Part shown: positions 49,451 to 58,773 of the stretch, one piece after another | Position numbering within the stretch: position 1 is the first letter of the stretch | Layout: each line of letters begins with the position of its first letter | DNA from: Bacteroidia bacterium | Lineage (GTDB): Bacteria > Bacteroidota > Bacteroidia > J057 | Direction: 5' to 3' | NCBI GenBank assembly: GCA_033391075.1 | Contig: JAWPMV010000001.1 | Span: forward strand, 5,828,001 to 5,892,000 | DNA: 64,000 bases | Made by a program: the position numbers and the translations under genes | Notes under the pieces: generated by a model | Databases searched by the model: none | Seen by the model: only the letters and a program-made list of their open reading frames with translations | Told to the model about the DNA's origin: nothing

Positions 49451-50265
49451 GCCATTACCGCAATCATATCGAGTATTTTTTCACCCAAAGCAGCATTTCC
49501 CAGAATCTCTACGCTCTGCCGGGCCTCTTCTCGGCTGATTCCTTTTGTAAAGATTCTCCAGGCAATTTCTTTTGGGATAGATACCTCAGCAACTAAATGA
49601 TCCAACTGATCCGTCAATGTCCATTGCGTATTGGCATATCGGATTCCCCAGTTCTTTGAGATGTCCGAAACCTTGAATCCAATAGTACTTCCTTCTTCAA
49701 CTGAAATGTTTCGGTAATGGTGAGGAAGTCCTTGCATGGAAGTATCGAGATAAGGCAGGTACCATTTTTCCTGGAGTAGTTCAGCATCCTTTCCGACAGC
49801 AAAGCGGATTTGCATCTGATGATGAAATTTCTCGGTGTACTCACGGGCTATATGAAACCAGCTTTTTGAAAGGCTTTCTCCTGCCCAATCAACAGAAAAG
49901 ATAGCCAGTCCTTCCATATCCAATTCCTGAAGATGTTGTACATAAAGTGGGAGATTCTGTTCCAATAACTGGACAAGTAAAGCCGGACTCAGTCTGCGGC
50001 TCACTTTCACCCAATCTCCATTGAGTTGATTGAGGAAATCCACTAAATCCTGATAATCATCACTTTTGGGTGCGGCATTTCCAAAATATCCATCACGGGA
50101 AGAAGAAATTCCTCTTAATGTGCCATCCAGTATATGACTGGCAACATCTTTGACAGACCAAAGGGGAGCGAGCGTGCTTGAGTTCCACTCTTCCTCATTT
50201 AATTCCCGAAGAACTTCAAGGAGTTTTTGGTCAAGCTCAGGAAATAAGTGTAGCGTGTGAATCAT
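49447..50265 (-). CDS. DinB/maleylpyruvate-isomerase-like protein
   Basis: The 272-aa protein begins with a DinB-type four-helix bundle (LDQKLLEVLRELNEEEWNSSTLAPLWSVKDVASHILDGTLRGISSSRDG). His in DVASHI and in REYTEKFHHQMQ are likely metal ligands. The family includes mycothiol-dependent isomerases and many of unknown activity. The C-terminal 80 residues form a second small domain. The function is not assigned. Confidence 0.78.
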   Translation of the reverse strand: MIHTLHLFPELDQKLLEVLRELNEEEWNSSTLAPLWSVKDVASHILDGTLRGISSSRDGYFGNAAPKSDDYQDLVDFLNQLNGDWVKVSRRLSPALLVQLLEQNLPLYVQHLQELDMEGLAIFSVDWAGESLSKSWFHIAREYTEKFHHQMQIRFAVGKDAELLQEKWYLPYLDTSMQGLPHHYRNISVEEGSTIGFKVSDISKNWGIRYANTQWTLTDQLDHLVAEVSIPKEIAWRIFTKGISREEARQSVEILGNAALGEKILDMIAVMA

Positions 50266-50399
50266 GTAGAAAGTATTGGGTCAAAGTACGGGTTTCGGGG
50301 CATTCTGTTCATTCACAATTTGCGTTTTTACGAAAATTATTGAGTATCCATTGAAATTTTATATAAATCCTGTTAAATAGCTATTACGAAGCGTAATAA

Positions 50400-50942
50400 A
50401 TGATTAAAACTGCAACGATCAATCCTACTTACATTGACTATGTAATGCTCGGCATCATTCAGCAGGAAGCTCAATCCGGCTATGGCATCCTGAAATCTCT
50501 CAAGGACCTCAGTCCGGGAAATTTCAGTAGCAGCCCGGGCACGATCTATCCTGCATTGAAAAGATTGAAGAAATTTGGCCTGGTGCAAGACAACAGTAGC
50601 CCGAATTCCCGAAAAAAGCTTTTCAGTCTAAGTTCTCGCGGGCAAGTATTTCTGATTGCCTGGCTCCTGGATCCAATTAGTATGGATGATGTAAAAAAGC
50701 GAAAAGAAGAATTGCTTCTGCGTTTCGCTTTCATGGATGAACTCGTCAGTCAAACAGAAAAAAAACACTTCCTGATCTCTTTTCAGAATCGCATAAAATC
50801 TTTCATCCAACAAATGGAGAAAAAGCTTTCTGGGGAAGAGGAAGATGTAAATTCCCATCAAAAATTGATGATAGAGCATCAGATCGCTAGCTATAAGGCG
50901 ACCCTGAAGTGGACGAAACATGCTTTGAGGGAGGTGTTGTAA
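50400..50942 (+). CDS. PadR family transcriptional regulator
   Basis: The 180-aa protein has a PadR winged helix (MLGIIQQEAQSGYGILKSLKDLSPGNFSSSPGTIYPALKRLKKFGLV) and a helical dimerisation tail. PadR proteins repress genes for efflux or phenolic detoxification. No target is obvious; the neighbours are convergent or divergent single genes. Confidence 0.9.
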   Translation: MIKTATINPTYIDYVMLGIIQQEAQSGYGILKSLKDLSPGNFSSSPGTIYPALKRLKKFGLVQDNSSPNSRKKLFSLSSRGQVFLIAWLLDPISMDDVKKRKEELLLRFAFMDELVSQTEKKHFLISFQNRIKSFIQQMEKKLSGEEEDVNSHQKLMIEHQIASYKATLKWTKHALREVL

Positions 50943-50946
50943 AGAT

Positions 50947-51023
50947 GTGTTGAGGTGCTGGCGTGTTGTAGTGGGAATGTTTGATCCTCTTTATTGACAC
51001 CAACAGGCCAAAACACCAATACG
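50947..51023. repeat. GTGTTGNN octamer hairpin, copy 3, behind padR
   Basis: Octamers GTGTTGAG, GTGCTGGC, GTGTTGTA and GTGGGAAT run from 50947 to 50978. A mirror segment with ACACCAACAGG and AAAACACCAATAC lies at 50997-51023. It fills the gap between the convergent padR and YdeI-family genes. Confidence 0.6.
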
Positions 51024-51026
51024 TTT

Positions 51027-51584
51027 CTACTTCAATAGCGGTATCTTCTCCCCAGCCTCCGAACATTCAATCAAAATTCCCAAACGCTTTTGGCGGGTTT
51101 CTTCTCTTTTTGCCTGCATGATCCATCGACTGCTATGCTTCTTGTAAGAGGCTGAACTCTGCTCATAATAGGCCCAGGCATCAGCATTGGCTTTGATTTG
51201 TTCGAGGTAGACTTCGTCCAGCTTTGCATTCTTTTTTTCAAAGCCATCCTGTGATTTGTCCCGTCCTAAAAATGATTCAAGACCAGCAGCTTCTAATAAG
51301 TCCATTTCCATGAGTTCCTGGGCGCGTTTTATATTCTTTGAAGCCCAGCGGCTGCCTGGCTTGCGAGGAGTGAATCTCAGCGCATAGGATTTGAGATCGA
51401 TCTTGCGAATTCTGCTTTCGGTCCAGCCAAAACACAAAGCCTCCTCCACGGCTTCTGCCCAACTAATTTGCTGTATACCACTATCCTTATTATAGATTCC
51501 CACCCATAGTTCCTTTTTCTCTCTATGGTATTTTTGCAACCATTGGTGGAGTTCAGCAGTATTTTGGAAGAAAATTGCCTCCAT
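51027..51584 (-). CDS. YdeI/OmpD-associated family protein
   Basis: The ATG at 51584 is preferred to a TTG three codons upstream. The YdeI pattern is EAIFFQNTAELHQWLQKYH, then EAVEEALCFGWTESRIRKID and RFTPRKPGSRWASKNIKRA. Some family members have been linked to antimicrobial-peptide resistance; biochemistry is not known. It is a single gene. Confidence 0.86.
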   Translation of the reverse strand: MEAIFFQNTAELHQWLQKYHREKKELWVGIYNKDSGIQQISWAEAVEEALCFGWTESRIRKIDLKSYALRFTPRKPGSRWASKNIKRAQELMEMDLLEAAGLESFLGRDKSQDGFEKKNAKLDEVYLEQIKANADAWAYYEQSSASYKKHSSRWIMQAKREETRQKRLGILIECSEAGEKIPLLK

Positions 51585-51742
51585 AATCGACAAATGAAAA
51601 TGTGGGTTGGAGAGGATTTCTTAGTTTCGGGTTCTTAAGTTCAGAAAATTGGGGGAGGAGTAAAAGTCTGAGGCCAATTTCTGTAACCAAAGAATAATCA
51701 CGCATTAACAATAAAAAACCAATCCCTTACTTCTTGACAATT

Positions 51743-53869
51743 ATGAAAATGAACAAACTAGCTATCCTACTACTAACGCTAGGCGTCTTGCTTCCCAAAG
51801 AAGCACTCTTTGCACAAGAGAAACGCTTTTTTATGCCAAAGGAAATCCGGCAGGCCTATGAAAAAGGAACACGATCTTATGACGGAAAACCAGGTTCAGC
51901 ATATTGGCAGAATCTCGTTGACTACCAGATCGAAGTAAACGTTGACCCTGCTGAGCGCAAACTCAGCGGTACTGAAAATGTAACTTTCCACAATAATTCT
52001 CCCAATTCTCTGGGACAATTGGTGGTAAGACTCTATCATGATGTTTTTCGGGAGGCAAATCCGAGATCATTCCGGGTACAATCAGATGACATCACAGAAG
52101 GGGTGAAATTGAGTCGCCTTGTCATTTCCGGTCAGAAAATTGACCTCGATAATCCCCAGGCTACCAATCGCCAAGGCACCAATATGACCATCAATTTGCC
52201 TAATGCGGTTGAAGCTGGAGGAAAGATCGAATTGGAACTGGACTGGGAGCAATATATCCCAGAGACAACCGTCAGAACCGGAGCCTATGACAGTACTTCT
52301 TTTTTTGTAGCGTATTGGTATCCTCAGGTTGCCGTTTATGATGATGTTTTTGGTTGGGACAGACTTTCCTATGATTTCAGCACCGAGTTTTACAACAATC
52401 TTGGAAATTATGATGTAAAGATCACCGCTCCTAAAAACTTCAGCGTCATCTCCACCGGACAATTGCAAAACCCTGATGAAGTATTTCAGTCTGAGCAATT
52501 GAGTCGCTACAAAAAAGCGATGGGAACGGGAGAAACGGTTTCCATTGTAGGCTTGAAAGAGTTGGACGAAGGCCTGGAACACAAAGGAGGAACCTGGCAC
52601 TATAAAGCCTCAGAAGTATCTGACTTTGCGTTCTGTATGAGTGATCATTTCTGCTGGGATGCTGCCACACAGAAAATTGATAATCGCGATGTCCTCATTC
52701 ATACCTATTATAATAGAATAGCTGAGGAGCAAGGAAAAACGATTACAGAGAAGCAGCGCAAAATGATGAAGCACTTCTCAGAAGATATGCCTGGCATTCC
52801 TTATCCCTATCCGGAATTCAGCACCTTTATTGCCGGTGTTGGCGGAGGCGGTATGGAATACCCGATGATGGCCAATAATGGGCAACCAGGACTGGGTGTT
52901 ACGGTACATGAAATGTTCCACACCTATTTCCCTATGTATGTACGGATCAACGAGAAGCGTTTTGCCTGGATGGATGAAGGTTGGGCAGACTTTACGACCT
53001 CTTTCATCATCGACAATTTCTTCAATCCTGATGATGATCCTCCCTATTTTGGTTTCTCTACCCAATTAGGAACCATGGGATCAATTAGCGACTTGCCGTT
53101 GATCACTTCGACTCAATTCATGGATAATACCAATTATGGATACACGGCTTATCCTTTGCCTGCATTCCTGTATTCTATCCTGTATGACCATCTGGGAGAT
53201 GATGTCTTCAAGCAATGTATTCGTGAGTATATCCGTCGTTGGGCGAAAAAGTCTCCAACTCCTTATGATTTCTTCTACACCTTCGAAAATGTATCCGGAC
53301 AGGATTTGAGCTGGTTCTGGAAACCCTGGTTCTTTGACTATGGAAATGTGGATGTGAAGATTTCTTCCTTTAAGAAAGGGAAGTTGGTAGTGGAAAATTC
53401 AGGGACACGCCCGGTGCCCATTTCTATTACAGCCAAATACAATGATGGTAGCAGCAAATTCTGGCGCTATTCGGCTGCGAGTTGGGATGAGGATAAGAAA
53501 TTCAGTACCAAACTAGATAATGGGAAGGAAATTGAGAGCCTTTCTGTAAACTCAGAAGTACCGGATGAAGATGTTCTGGACAATTTCTATCCTTCACTTC
53601 AGGAACAATATGCTTCTATCATTGAGGATGATATGCTCGGAACCTATAAACTCAATGAATTTCCTGCCTCTGTAGTCATCAGCAAGAAGGAGGGAATATT
53701 GCACTTTGCCATTGCTGCAGGGGGCTTTGCAAACTATCTTCTGCCTAGTGAAGAAGGATATGAGACGATGGATGGTTTGATGAAAGTTGCTTTCGAAGAA
53801 AAAGACGGTAAGTACACCGGACTTTCCCTCAAATTTGGAAATCAGGCAGCTACAGCGGTCAAGCAGTAG
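51743..53869 (+). CDS. M1 family aminopeptidase-like metallopeptidase
   Basis: The ATG at 51743 is preferred to a TTG at 51734. A signal peptide ends at LFAQ. The gluzincin motif HEMFH (His389-His393) is followed by the third ligand Glu412 in MDEGWAD, and GGGMEYPMM upstream is the substrate-binding GxMEN-like motif. Such proteins cut N-terminal residues from peptides in the periplasm. The length (about 709 aa) is usual for Bacteroidota M1 peptidases. A strong terminator follows. Confidence 0.92.
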   Translation: MKMNKLAILLLTLGVLLPKEALFAQEKRFFMPKEIRQAYEKGTRSYDGKPGSAYWQNLVDYQIEVNVDPAERKLSGTENVTFHNNSPNSLGQLVVRLYHDVFREANPRSFRVQSDDITEGVKLSRLVISGQKIDLDNPQATNRQGTNMTINLPNAVEAGGKIELELDWEQYIPETTVRTGAYDSTSFFVAYWYPQVAVYDDVFGWDRLSYDFSTEFYNNLGNYDVKITAPKNFSVISTGQLQNPDEVFQSEQLSRYKKAMGTGETVSIVGLKELDEGLEHKGGTWHYKASEVSDFAFCMSDHFCWDAATQKIDNRDVLIHTYYNRIAEEQGKTITEKQRKMMKHFSEDMPGIPYPYPEFSTFIAGVGGGGMEYPMMANNGQPGLGVTVHEMFHTYFPMYVRINEKRFAWMDEGWADFTTSFIIDNFFNPDDDPPYFGFSTQLGTMGSISDLPLITSTQFMDNTNYGYTAYPLPAFLYSILYDHLGDDVFKQCIREYIRRWAKKSPTPYDFFYTFENVSGQDLSWFWKPWFFDYGNVDVKISSFKKGKLVVENSGTRPVPISITAKYNDGSSKFWRYSAASWDEDKKFSTKLDNGKEIESLSVNSEVPDEDVLDNFYPSLQEQYASIIEDDMLGTYKLNEFPASVVISKKEGILHFAIAAGGFANYLLPSEEGYETMDGLMKVAFEEKDGKYTGLSLKFGNQAATAVKQ

Positions 53870-53886
53870 GTAAAAAATTTAATAAG

Positions 53887-53925
53887 AAAAGCAGATCAGA
53901 GGTTTCCTTTGATCTGCTTTTTTTA
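53887..53925 (+). terminator. Intrinsic terminator after the M1 peptidase gene
   Basis: AAAAGCAGATCA and TGATCTGCTTTT form a perfect 12-bp stem with an 11-bp loop and a T-run. The next 200 bp up to the T9SS gene show nothing else. Confidence 0.9.
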
Positions 53926-54123
53926 TAGGTATTTTTCAATAAGATGAAATAATTAAAAAAAAGTACTATATTGAAAGCCTCCTACCAATCGTTTCCTTTT
54001 TCAAAGCTTACAGTTTACATAAAGCGCATCTGATGTGCATGTCCTATCTCTTTGATCTAGTGGGTTAACTCCTTTCTTATATGCTATCCTAAAGGGTTTA
54101 TAAAAACCTTTTAATCTCTATTT

Positions 54124-54618
54124 ATGAATGTCCTAAAATTAGGCAAGGGGATTCTATTGTTTATGCTTTTCATACAATGGAATATCTCCGGAGCACTTGG
54201 ACAAACAAGTGTAAATGCTTCTGGTGGCCAGGCCAGTGGAAGCGGGGGCTCAGTATCCTTCAGTATTGGTCAGGTACTGTTTACAGCCCATCAAGGAAAT
54301 ACCCACAAAAAAAGTCTGGGGGTACAACAGGCAGCTGAAATTTTTCTAAATGTCGGTTTGGAAGAAGACTTACTCAATTTTCAGGCAGCTGCTTATCCGA
54401 ATCCAACGATTCGGGATGTGATTCTCAGTATTCCGGAAGTAATGGGTAAAAAACTCGACTATGTCATCCTGGATATGGCTGGCAGACAAGTCTCAAGAGG
54501 CTCAATCAGCCAAACAGAAACTTCCATTTCTTTCAAATCTTTCCCCAAAGGCAGGTATTTCCTGAGAGTTAGTCTGGAAAATCATACTGCCAAAAGCTTT
54601 AACATCATCAAAAACTAA
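54124..54618 (+). CDS. Small T9SS cargo protein with type A sorting domain
   Basis: The 164-aa protein has a signal peptide (ILLFMLFIQWNISGALGQ), a short Gly/Ser-rich middle (GGQASGSGGSVSFSIGQVLF) and a type IX secretion C-terminal sorting domain: AAAYPNPTIRDVILSI, then DMAGRQVSRG and FPKGRYFLRVS. It is exported and probably attached to the cell surface. It lies 4 bp before a surface-protein gene and is likely its partner. Confidence 0.85.
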   Translation: MNVLKLGKGILLFMLFIQWNISGALGQTSVNASGGQASGSGGSVSFSIGQVLFTAHQGNTHKKSLGVQQAAEIFLNVGLEEDLLNFQAAAYPNPTIRDVILSIPEVMGKKLDYVILDMAGRQVSRGSISQTETSISFKSFPKGRYFLRVSLENHTAKSFNIIKN

Positions 54619-54622
54619 TCCC

Positions 54623-55630
54623 ATGAAAAAATTAATTATAAGCCTAAGTTTACTTCTTTTCGCCCTTCAAGCCTTCGCACAATCTCCTTTTAAAATGAGC
54701 TACCAGGCCGTAGTTCGTGATGCGGCAAATGAACTGGTATCAAATGCCCAGGTAGGCATGCAAATCAGCGTTCTACAGGGAAGCTCCACCGGAACGGCTG
54801 TATTTGTAGAAACACATACAGGAACCACCAATGAAAATGGATTACTGAGCCTTGAAATAGGAGGAGGTACTATTGTTAGTGGATCGATGGCAGATATTGA
54901 CTGGTCAGCAGGGCCTTATTTCCTCCAAACAGAAACAGATCCAACAGGAGGGACGGCATATAGTATTACAGGAGTCAGTGAACTCGCAAGCGTCCCTTTT
55001 GCTTTGCAGACGATTGATGCCGACACTGCTCAATTTGCACTTAAAGCAGAATTTGCTGACAGTACAAACAAAGCATCAATAGCAGATATTGCTGCTAGCG
55101 CAGAATTTGCTGATTCATCAAATGTGGCTGCTCTTGCATATAGCGTAGTGCCAAAGAAGAAATCTATTGTATTTACTCCTGCTATGGTCAATCCTTCAAA
55201 TATGAGAGGCGGAGTGGTCCAAGGAAATTTAAGTACAGGTCAACCAACTATTGATTTCCCTGAAAATGGGGGATTCCCAGAATTTGCGATTAGTGTCCCA
55301 GTTCCAACAGAAAATACAGCAAACTCTTATATGCTACGAGTCTTGTATACTTCTGACTCAAATACAGGGGATTTTGATTTAGCAACTTTCGTAAGGGGGT
55401 TTCCGCTTGATGTAGATTTATCTTCTTTCGTTGGAGGTCCAAATACTCCTTTCGCCCCCCCCAGCTCTGCAAATTTCATGGCTGAGGGAATAGCAGAATT
55501 GAGAACAAATGGAGCAAGTGTAAATGCCAGGATTCTCCATATTATTTTTAGACGCAGGACAGCAAGTTCTAATGACACCTCTACTGGAAATTTGCGGATT
55601 TTAGGTTTTATACTTGAGTATGAAGATTAG
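54623..55630 (+). CDS. Bacteroidota surface protein with FKMSYQAVVRD-type N-domain
   Basis: The 335-aa protein has a signal peptide (LLFALQAFAQ) and the common Bacteroidota N-domain SPFKMSYQAVVRDAANELV, then a beta-rich part with NENGLLSLEIGGG and YFLQTETDPTGG. Short repeats with (A)EFADS(T/S)N occur at about residues 143-170. No sorting domain is present at its own C-terminus. The family usually accompanies T9SS cargo genes. The role is unknown; a fibre-like or adhesin structure is plausible. Confidence 0.75.
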   Translation: MKKLIISLSLLLFALQAFAQSPFKMSYQAVVRDAANELVSNAQVGMQISVLQGSSTGTAVFVETHTGTTNENGLLSLEIGGGTIVSGSMADIDWSAGPYFLQTETDPTGGTAYSITGVSELASVPFALQTIDADTAQFALKAEFADSTNKASIADIAASAEFADSSNVAALAYSVVPKKKSIVFTPAMVNPSNMRGGVVQGNLSTGQPTIDFPENGGFPEFAISVPVPTENTANSYMLRVLYTSDSNTGDFDLATFVRGFPLDVDLSSFVGGPNTPFAPPSSANFMAEGIAELRTNGASVNARILHIIFRRRTASSNDTSTGNLRILGFILEYED

Positions 55631-55639
55631 ATCCTCTAA

Positions 55640-55677
55640 AGAAGTCGTCTCCTATTTTCCTTGGGAGGCGGCTTTTT
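55640..55677. terminator. Terminator between convergent genes
   Basis: AAGTCGTCTCC and GGGAGGCGGCTT pair with G-T wobbles around a short AT-rich loop and are followed by TTTTTTT. It ends the surface-protein operon. Confidence 0.7.
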
Positions 55678-57507
55678 TTAATACTCCCAAAAAGCAAAGC
55701 CCAGCATATCCCAATAATAGAGATAGCCTGAGAGGAAAAGCAGGGCCAAAGCCAGTATTCCCTGATAACTCCAATTTAGCCTTTTCATTTCTTTCCCATC
55801 TTTCACCCAAAAGAAAAGACCTGCCGCTGCAAGAAATGGGACTAAGAGGGACGCCAGATATAGAATTACACTTAGGAACTGAGGTTCATGTAAATTGGCT
55901 TGAGTTGTACTTAAGAGAAAACAAAGGATTCCGATAAATAAAAGACTGGAACTACCTGCCAGAAAATATTCACTCCGGAAGATTTTTGCATTAGCTTTTA
56001 CCCGATAAAACATCCGAATAAAAAACACCAATTGAGAGGACAGGGCAAGTAAGAGAGAGAAAATCAGGCTTCCCGCCAAAAGCATCAAAGCCGAGTGAGA
56101 TTTTTTCTCATAATAAAAGCCCAAACTGGAATACAATACTCCGGGCTGCTCCTGAGGAAATATCAAATCAAAACCTTCTCCTTGTGAACTAAAAGAAAAA
56201 CGTCCTTCTCCTTTAGAATACAAAGCTTTTTCCTCCTTCCCATTTCCGGAAATGAAAAGCTGGCCATCTTTTTCTTTGATTGTTAATCCTTCTGTGAAAA
56301 ATTCTCCGAAAGGATATAACATCTGAATCCTTGGGCTTCCAAAATTATAGTAGCCCGTAAATTCATGTGGATTGTCAAGGCTTTCAGCTATTTGCTTTTC
56401 GTCTGAAGCAGTATGTTCAGCTACATGCTCAAATATTTGCTTTTCCAGACGGCTCAGGCAGTTAACAGAATTGGGGCCATTAGTTACAATGAAAATTCCC
56501 AAATCCAGATCCTGATTATAGTAAAAAACCGATTTGTAATTATTGTAGGCTCCACCATGTCCCAACCAAAGTCTTCCGTTGTGAAAAGTGGGTCGTAAAC
56601 CGAGCCTAAATCCATTATGCGTACCGGCAAAATCAGCAATGCTGTGGTGTTTTTCCATTTCAGAAAAACTTGCGGGAGACAGAAAACTTTCGGGCTGATT
56701 CAGCATCATTCGCATAAACTTTCCCATTTCCTCCGATGAACTAAAAACGCTACCTGCAGGTCGGGCAATGATGTGTTTGAAGGGATTGACTTTATTATTG
56801 AAGCCATAAGACCAGGCCAAATGATCAGGATTGAGTTCTTCTTTCAATAAAGAACTTTCATTCATCGCCATCGGAGAAAATACATTCGCTCGCATAAAGG
56901 CATCGAATCCCTGCTCTGCATACGTATCGATGATATAGCCTGCCAATAAATAATTGACATTAGAATAGGCGAAGCGACTGCCGGGCTTCCAGCGCGGGAT
57001 CATGGAATTTGCCGTAAGTTCTATTGCTTCTTCCAGGCCAAAATTATCATCGCTGAGTGGAAAGGCCCAGTCTTTGGGTCGCATATCATCGAAACCAGAA
57101 GTATGCTCCAGCAAATGATACAACCTTAAGGGATGGCTCGATTTCCATTCGTTTCTTAAGCTTATCTCCGGAAGAATATCACTCACTTTATCCTCCAACT
57201 TAAACTTTCCTTCCTCGGCCAATTTTAGTACCGCCAGGGTCGTAAAGGTTTTGCTAATCGAGCCGATTCCAAATAGAGATTGTGCATCCACTTTTCTCCT
57301 GGAGGCTAAATCTGCATATCCAAAATATTGTTGAAAGACTACCGAATCCGAATCTGTCATAAGGATCGCCGCACCCACACTTTTACTTTCTTGAAATATC
57401 TCTTCCAGTTCCCGGCTAAGCTTGTCTTTTTCCTGCACACTTGGGACTTGACAACTTATTGTCCCAAGAAAAAGAAATGACAGGAGTATGCTAATCGAAG
57501 ATTTCAT
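55678..57507 (-). CDS. Serine hydrolase with C-terminal membrane domain
   Basis: The ATG at 57507 gives a lipoprotein signal ending LGTISC; an earlier start at 57543 would add 12 residues. Class C penicillin-binding motifs are present: GIGSISKTFTT (Ser-x-x-Lys), FAYSNVNY (Tyr-Ser-Asn) and LGHGGAYNNY. After the catalytic domain there are four or five hydrophobic helices (about residues 470-600). It combines a periplasmic hydrolase domain and a membrane domain. The substrate is unknown. Confidence 0.87.
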   Translation of the reverse strand: MKSSISILLSFLFLGTISCQVPSVQEKDKLSRELEEIFQESKSVGAAILMTDSDSVVFQQYFGYADLASRRKVDAQSLFGIGSISKTFTTLAVLKLAEEGKFKLEDKVSDILPEISLRNEWKSSHPLRLYHLLEHTSGFDDMRPKDWAFPLSDDNFGLEEAIELTANSMIPRWKPGSRFAYSNVNYLLAGYIIDTYAEQGFDAFMRANVFSPMAMNESSLLKEELNPDHLAWSYGFNNKVNPFKHIIARPAGSVFSSSEEMGKFMRMMLNQPESFLSPASFSEMEKHHSIADFAGTHNGFRLGLRPTFHNGRLWLGHGGAYNNYKSVFYYNQDLDLGIFIVTNGPNSVNCLSRLEKQIFEHVAEHTASDEKQIAESLDNPHEFTGYYNFGSPRIQMLYPFGEFFTEGLTIKEKDGQLFISGNGKEEKALYSKGEGRFSFSSQGEGFDLIFPQEQPGVLYSSLGFYYEKKSHSALMLLAGSLIFSLLLALSSQLVFFIRMFYRVKANAKIFRSEYFLAGSSSLLFIGILCFLLSTTQANLHEPQFLSVILYLASLLVPFLAAAGLFFWVKDGKEMKRLNWSYQGILALALLFLSGYLYYWDMLGFAFWEY

Positions 57508-57638
57508 AGCGATTTTCGTGTGGTATAAGTGATTCTCTATCAAAGAGTACGGAAAATGCAGGAAAGTTGGTTTGAAAAAAAAATGAAGCTTTTGTAATAA
57601 AGAGAAAAAGGAATTAGACTAAGCGGTAAAAGAATCTT

Positions 57639-58127
57639 TTGAAAACAGATCTACACATACAATTCACTAAGATCTTTCACGAACAAAGAGATAAGATCTA
57701 CCGTCTTTGCAAGGCTATGGTCTATGACTATAGTTATGTAGATGATGTTTTTCAGGAAGCCATGAGTAATGTATGGAGGAGTTTGAAAAGCTTTAAAGGT
57801 AATTCCAGCATTGATACCTGGGTTTACCGTATCGCAATTAATACCTGCATCACCTTCAACAATCGACAGAAAAGAATCAATGCAAAAAAAGCGGAGATGC
57901 AGGAGAATTACTCCCCATTTGTCGAGGAAGCAAACGAACAATTGCAGGAATTGCATTTGGCAATTAAACGCTTGAATGCCTCCGACAGATCGATCATAGG
58001 CTTGTACCTGGAAGACTTCTCTTATAAAGAGATTGCTGAAATCCTGGGCATCAGCACTTCCAATGTAGGGGTTCGCTTAAACCGGATCAAACAAAAGATA
58101 TCGGTTATCATTCACCAAAAAAATTAA
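57639..58127 (+). CDS. ECF-type RNA polymerase sigma factor
   Basis: A TTG at 57639 is the only suitable start. The 162-aa protein has region 2 (IYRLCKAMVYDYSYVDDVFQEAMSNVWRSLKSFKGNSSIDTWVYRIAINTCI) and region 4 (LNASDRSIIGLYLEDFSYKEIAEILGISTSNVGVRLNRIKQKI). It directs RNA polymerase to a stress or envelope regulon. A four-helix membrane protein gene follows after 4 bp and is the likely anti-sigma partner. Confidence 0.93.
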   Translation: MKTDLHIQFTKIFHEQRDKIYRLCKAMVYDYSYVDDVFQEAMSNVWRSLKSFKGNSSIDTWVYRIAINTCITFNNRQKRINAKKAEMQENYSPFVEEANEQLQELHLAIKRLNASDRSIIGLYLEDFSYKEIAEILGISTSNVGVRLNRIKQKISVIIHQKN

Positions 58128-58131
58128 GATC

Positions 58132-58713
58132 ATGGATTTAGATCAATTAAAAAATAAGTGGCAAGAGCAAGAGCTTAAAATAGAATCCTCAACGGAAACT
58201 ATGGATAAGGTCATTCAATTTGATAAAGGGCTGGAAAAAGAAAATCTCAGGATAACCATCATGTTTTCAGTTACCATTTTCATACTTGGTTTCGTCGTAT
58301 TACCCTTGCTGAAATCGGCTACAGAGCAACTTCTCATTGGGGCACTTTTTTTCCTTATGGGATTTCAAGCACTTATGCTTTGGATGCGGAATCTAAATGT
58401 AAGGAAGTCATTCGCGGAAGCACCAGCCATTTACATTAAGAGCCTCATCAAAAAATTGAAATTCAATCTTTCGGTTACCATAATCATTACCCCTGTTTAT
58501 CTGATTTTGCTCGGCACGATTGTAAGCCTTTATACGTATAAACTCATGTCTTCCTTTGCTATAGATTTATCATGGATAGTATTGGTAAATGGATTGATTT
58601 GGGCCTATTTATTGGGAATATTTATTTATTCATGGGGAAAGCAGCGCAAAAAGGATAAGACCATCATTATGCCTATGATTGACGAATTGAAAGAAACATT
58701 GAAAAGTTATTAA
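58132..58713 (+). CDS. Four-helix membrane protein, candidate anti-sigma factor
   Basis: The 193-aa protein starts with a soluble helix (DLDQLKNKWQEQELKIESSTETM), then four membrane segments as two hairpins (about residues 40-58, 63-85, 110-135 and 142-168), and a charged tail. No zinc anti-sigma motif is seen. The 4-bp gap behind an ECF sigma gene is the reason to suggest sigma control. Confidence 0.65.
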   Translation: MDLDQLKNKWQEQELKIESSTETMDKVIQFDKGLEKENLRITIMFSVTIFILGFVVLPLLKSATEQLLIGALFFLMGFQALMLWMRNLNVRKSFAEAPAIYIKSLIKKLKFNLSVTIIITPVYLILLGTIVSLYTYKLMSSFAIDLSWIVLVNGLIWAYLLGIFIYSWGKQRKKDKTIIMPMIDELKETLKSY

Positions 58714-58718
58714 GTAAA

Positions 58719-58740
58719 ATTGCCCCCAAATGGGGGCAAT
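58719..58740. terminator. GC-rich hairpin between convergent genes
   Basis: ATTGCCCCC and GGGGGCAAT form a perfect 9-bp stem with an AAAT loop. Only a few T residues follow on either strand. It probably ends the sigma operon or the RQC gene transcript. Confidence 0.5.
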
Positions 58741-58773
58741 CTTCTTAAGATCATGAGTAATTATTGAGAGTTG

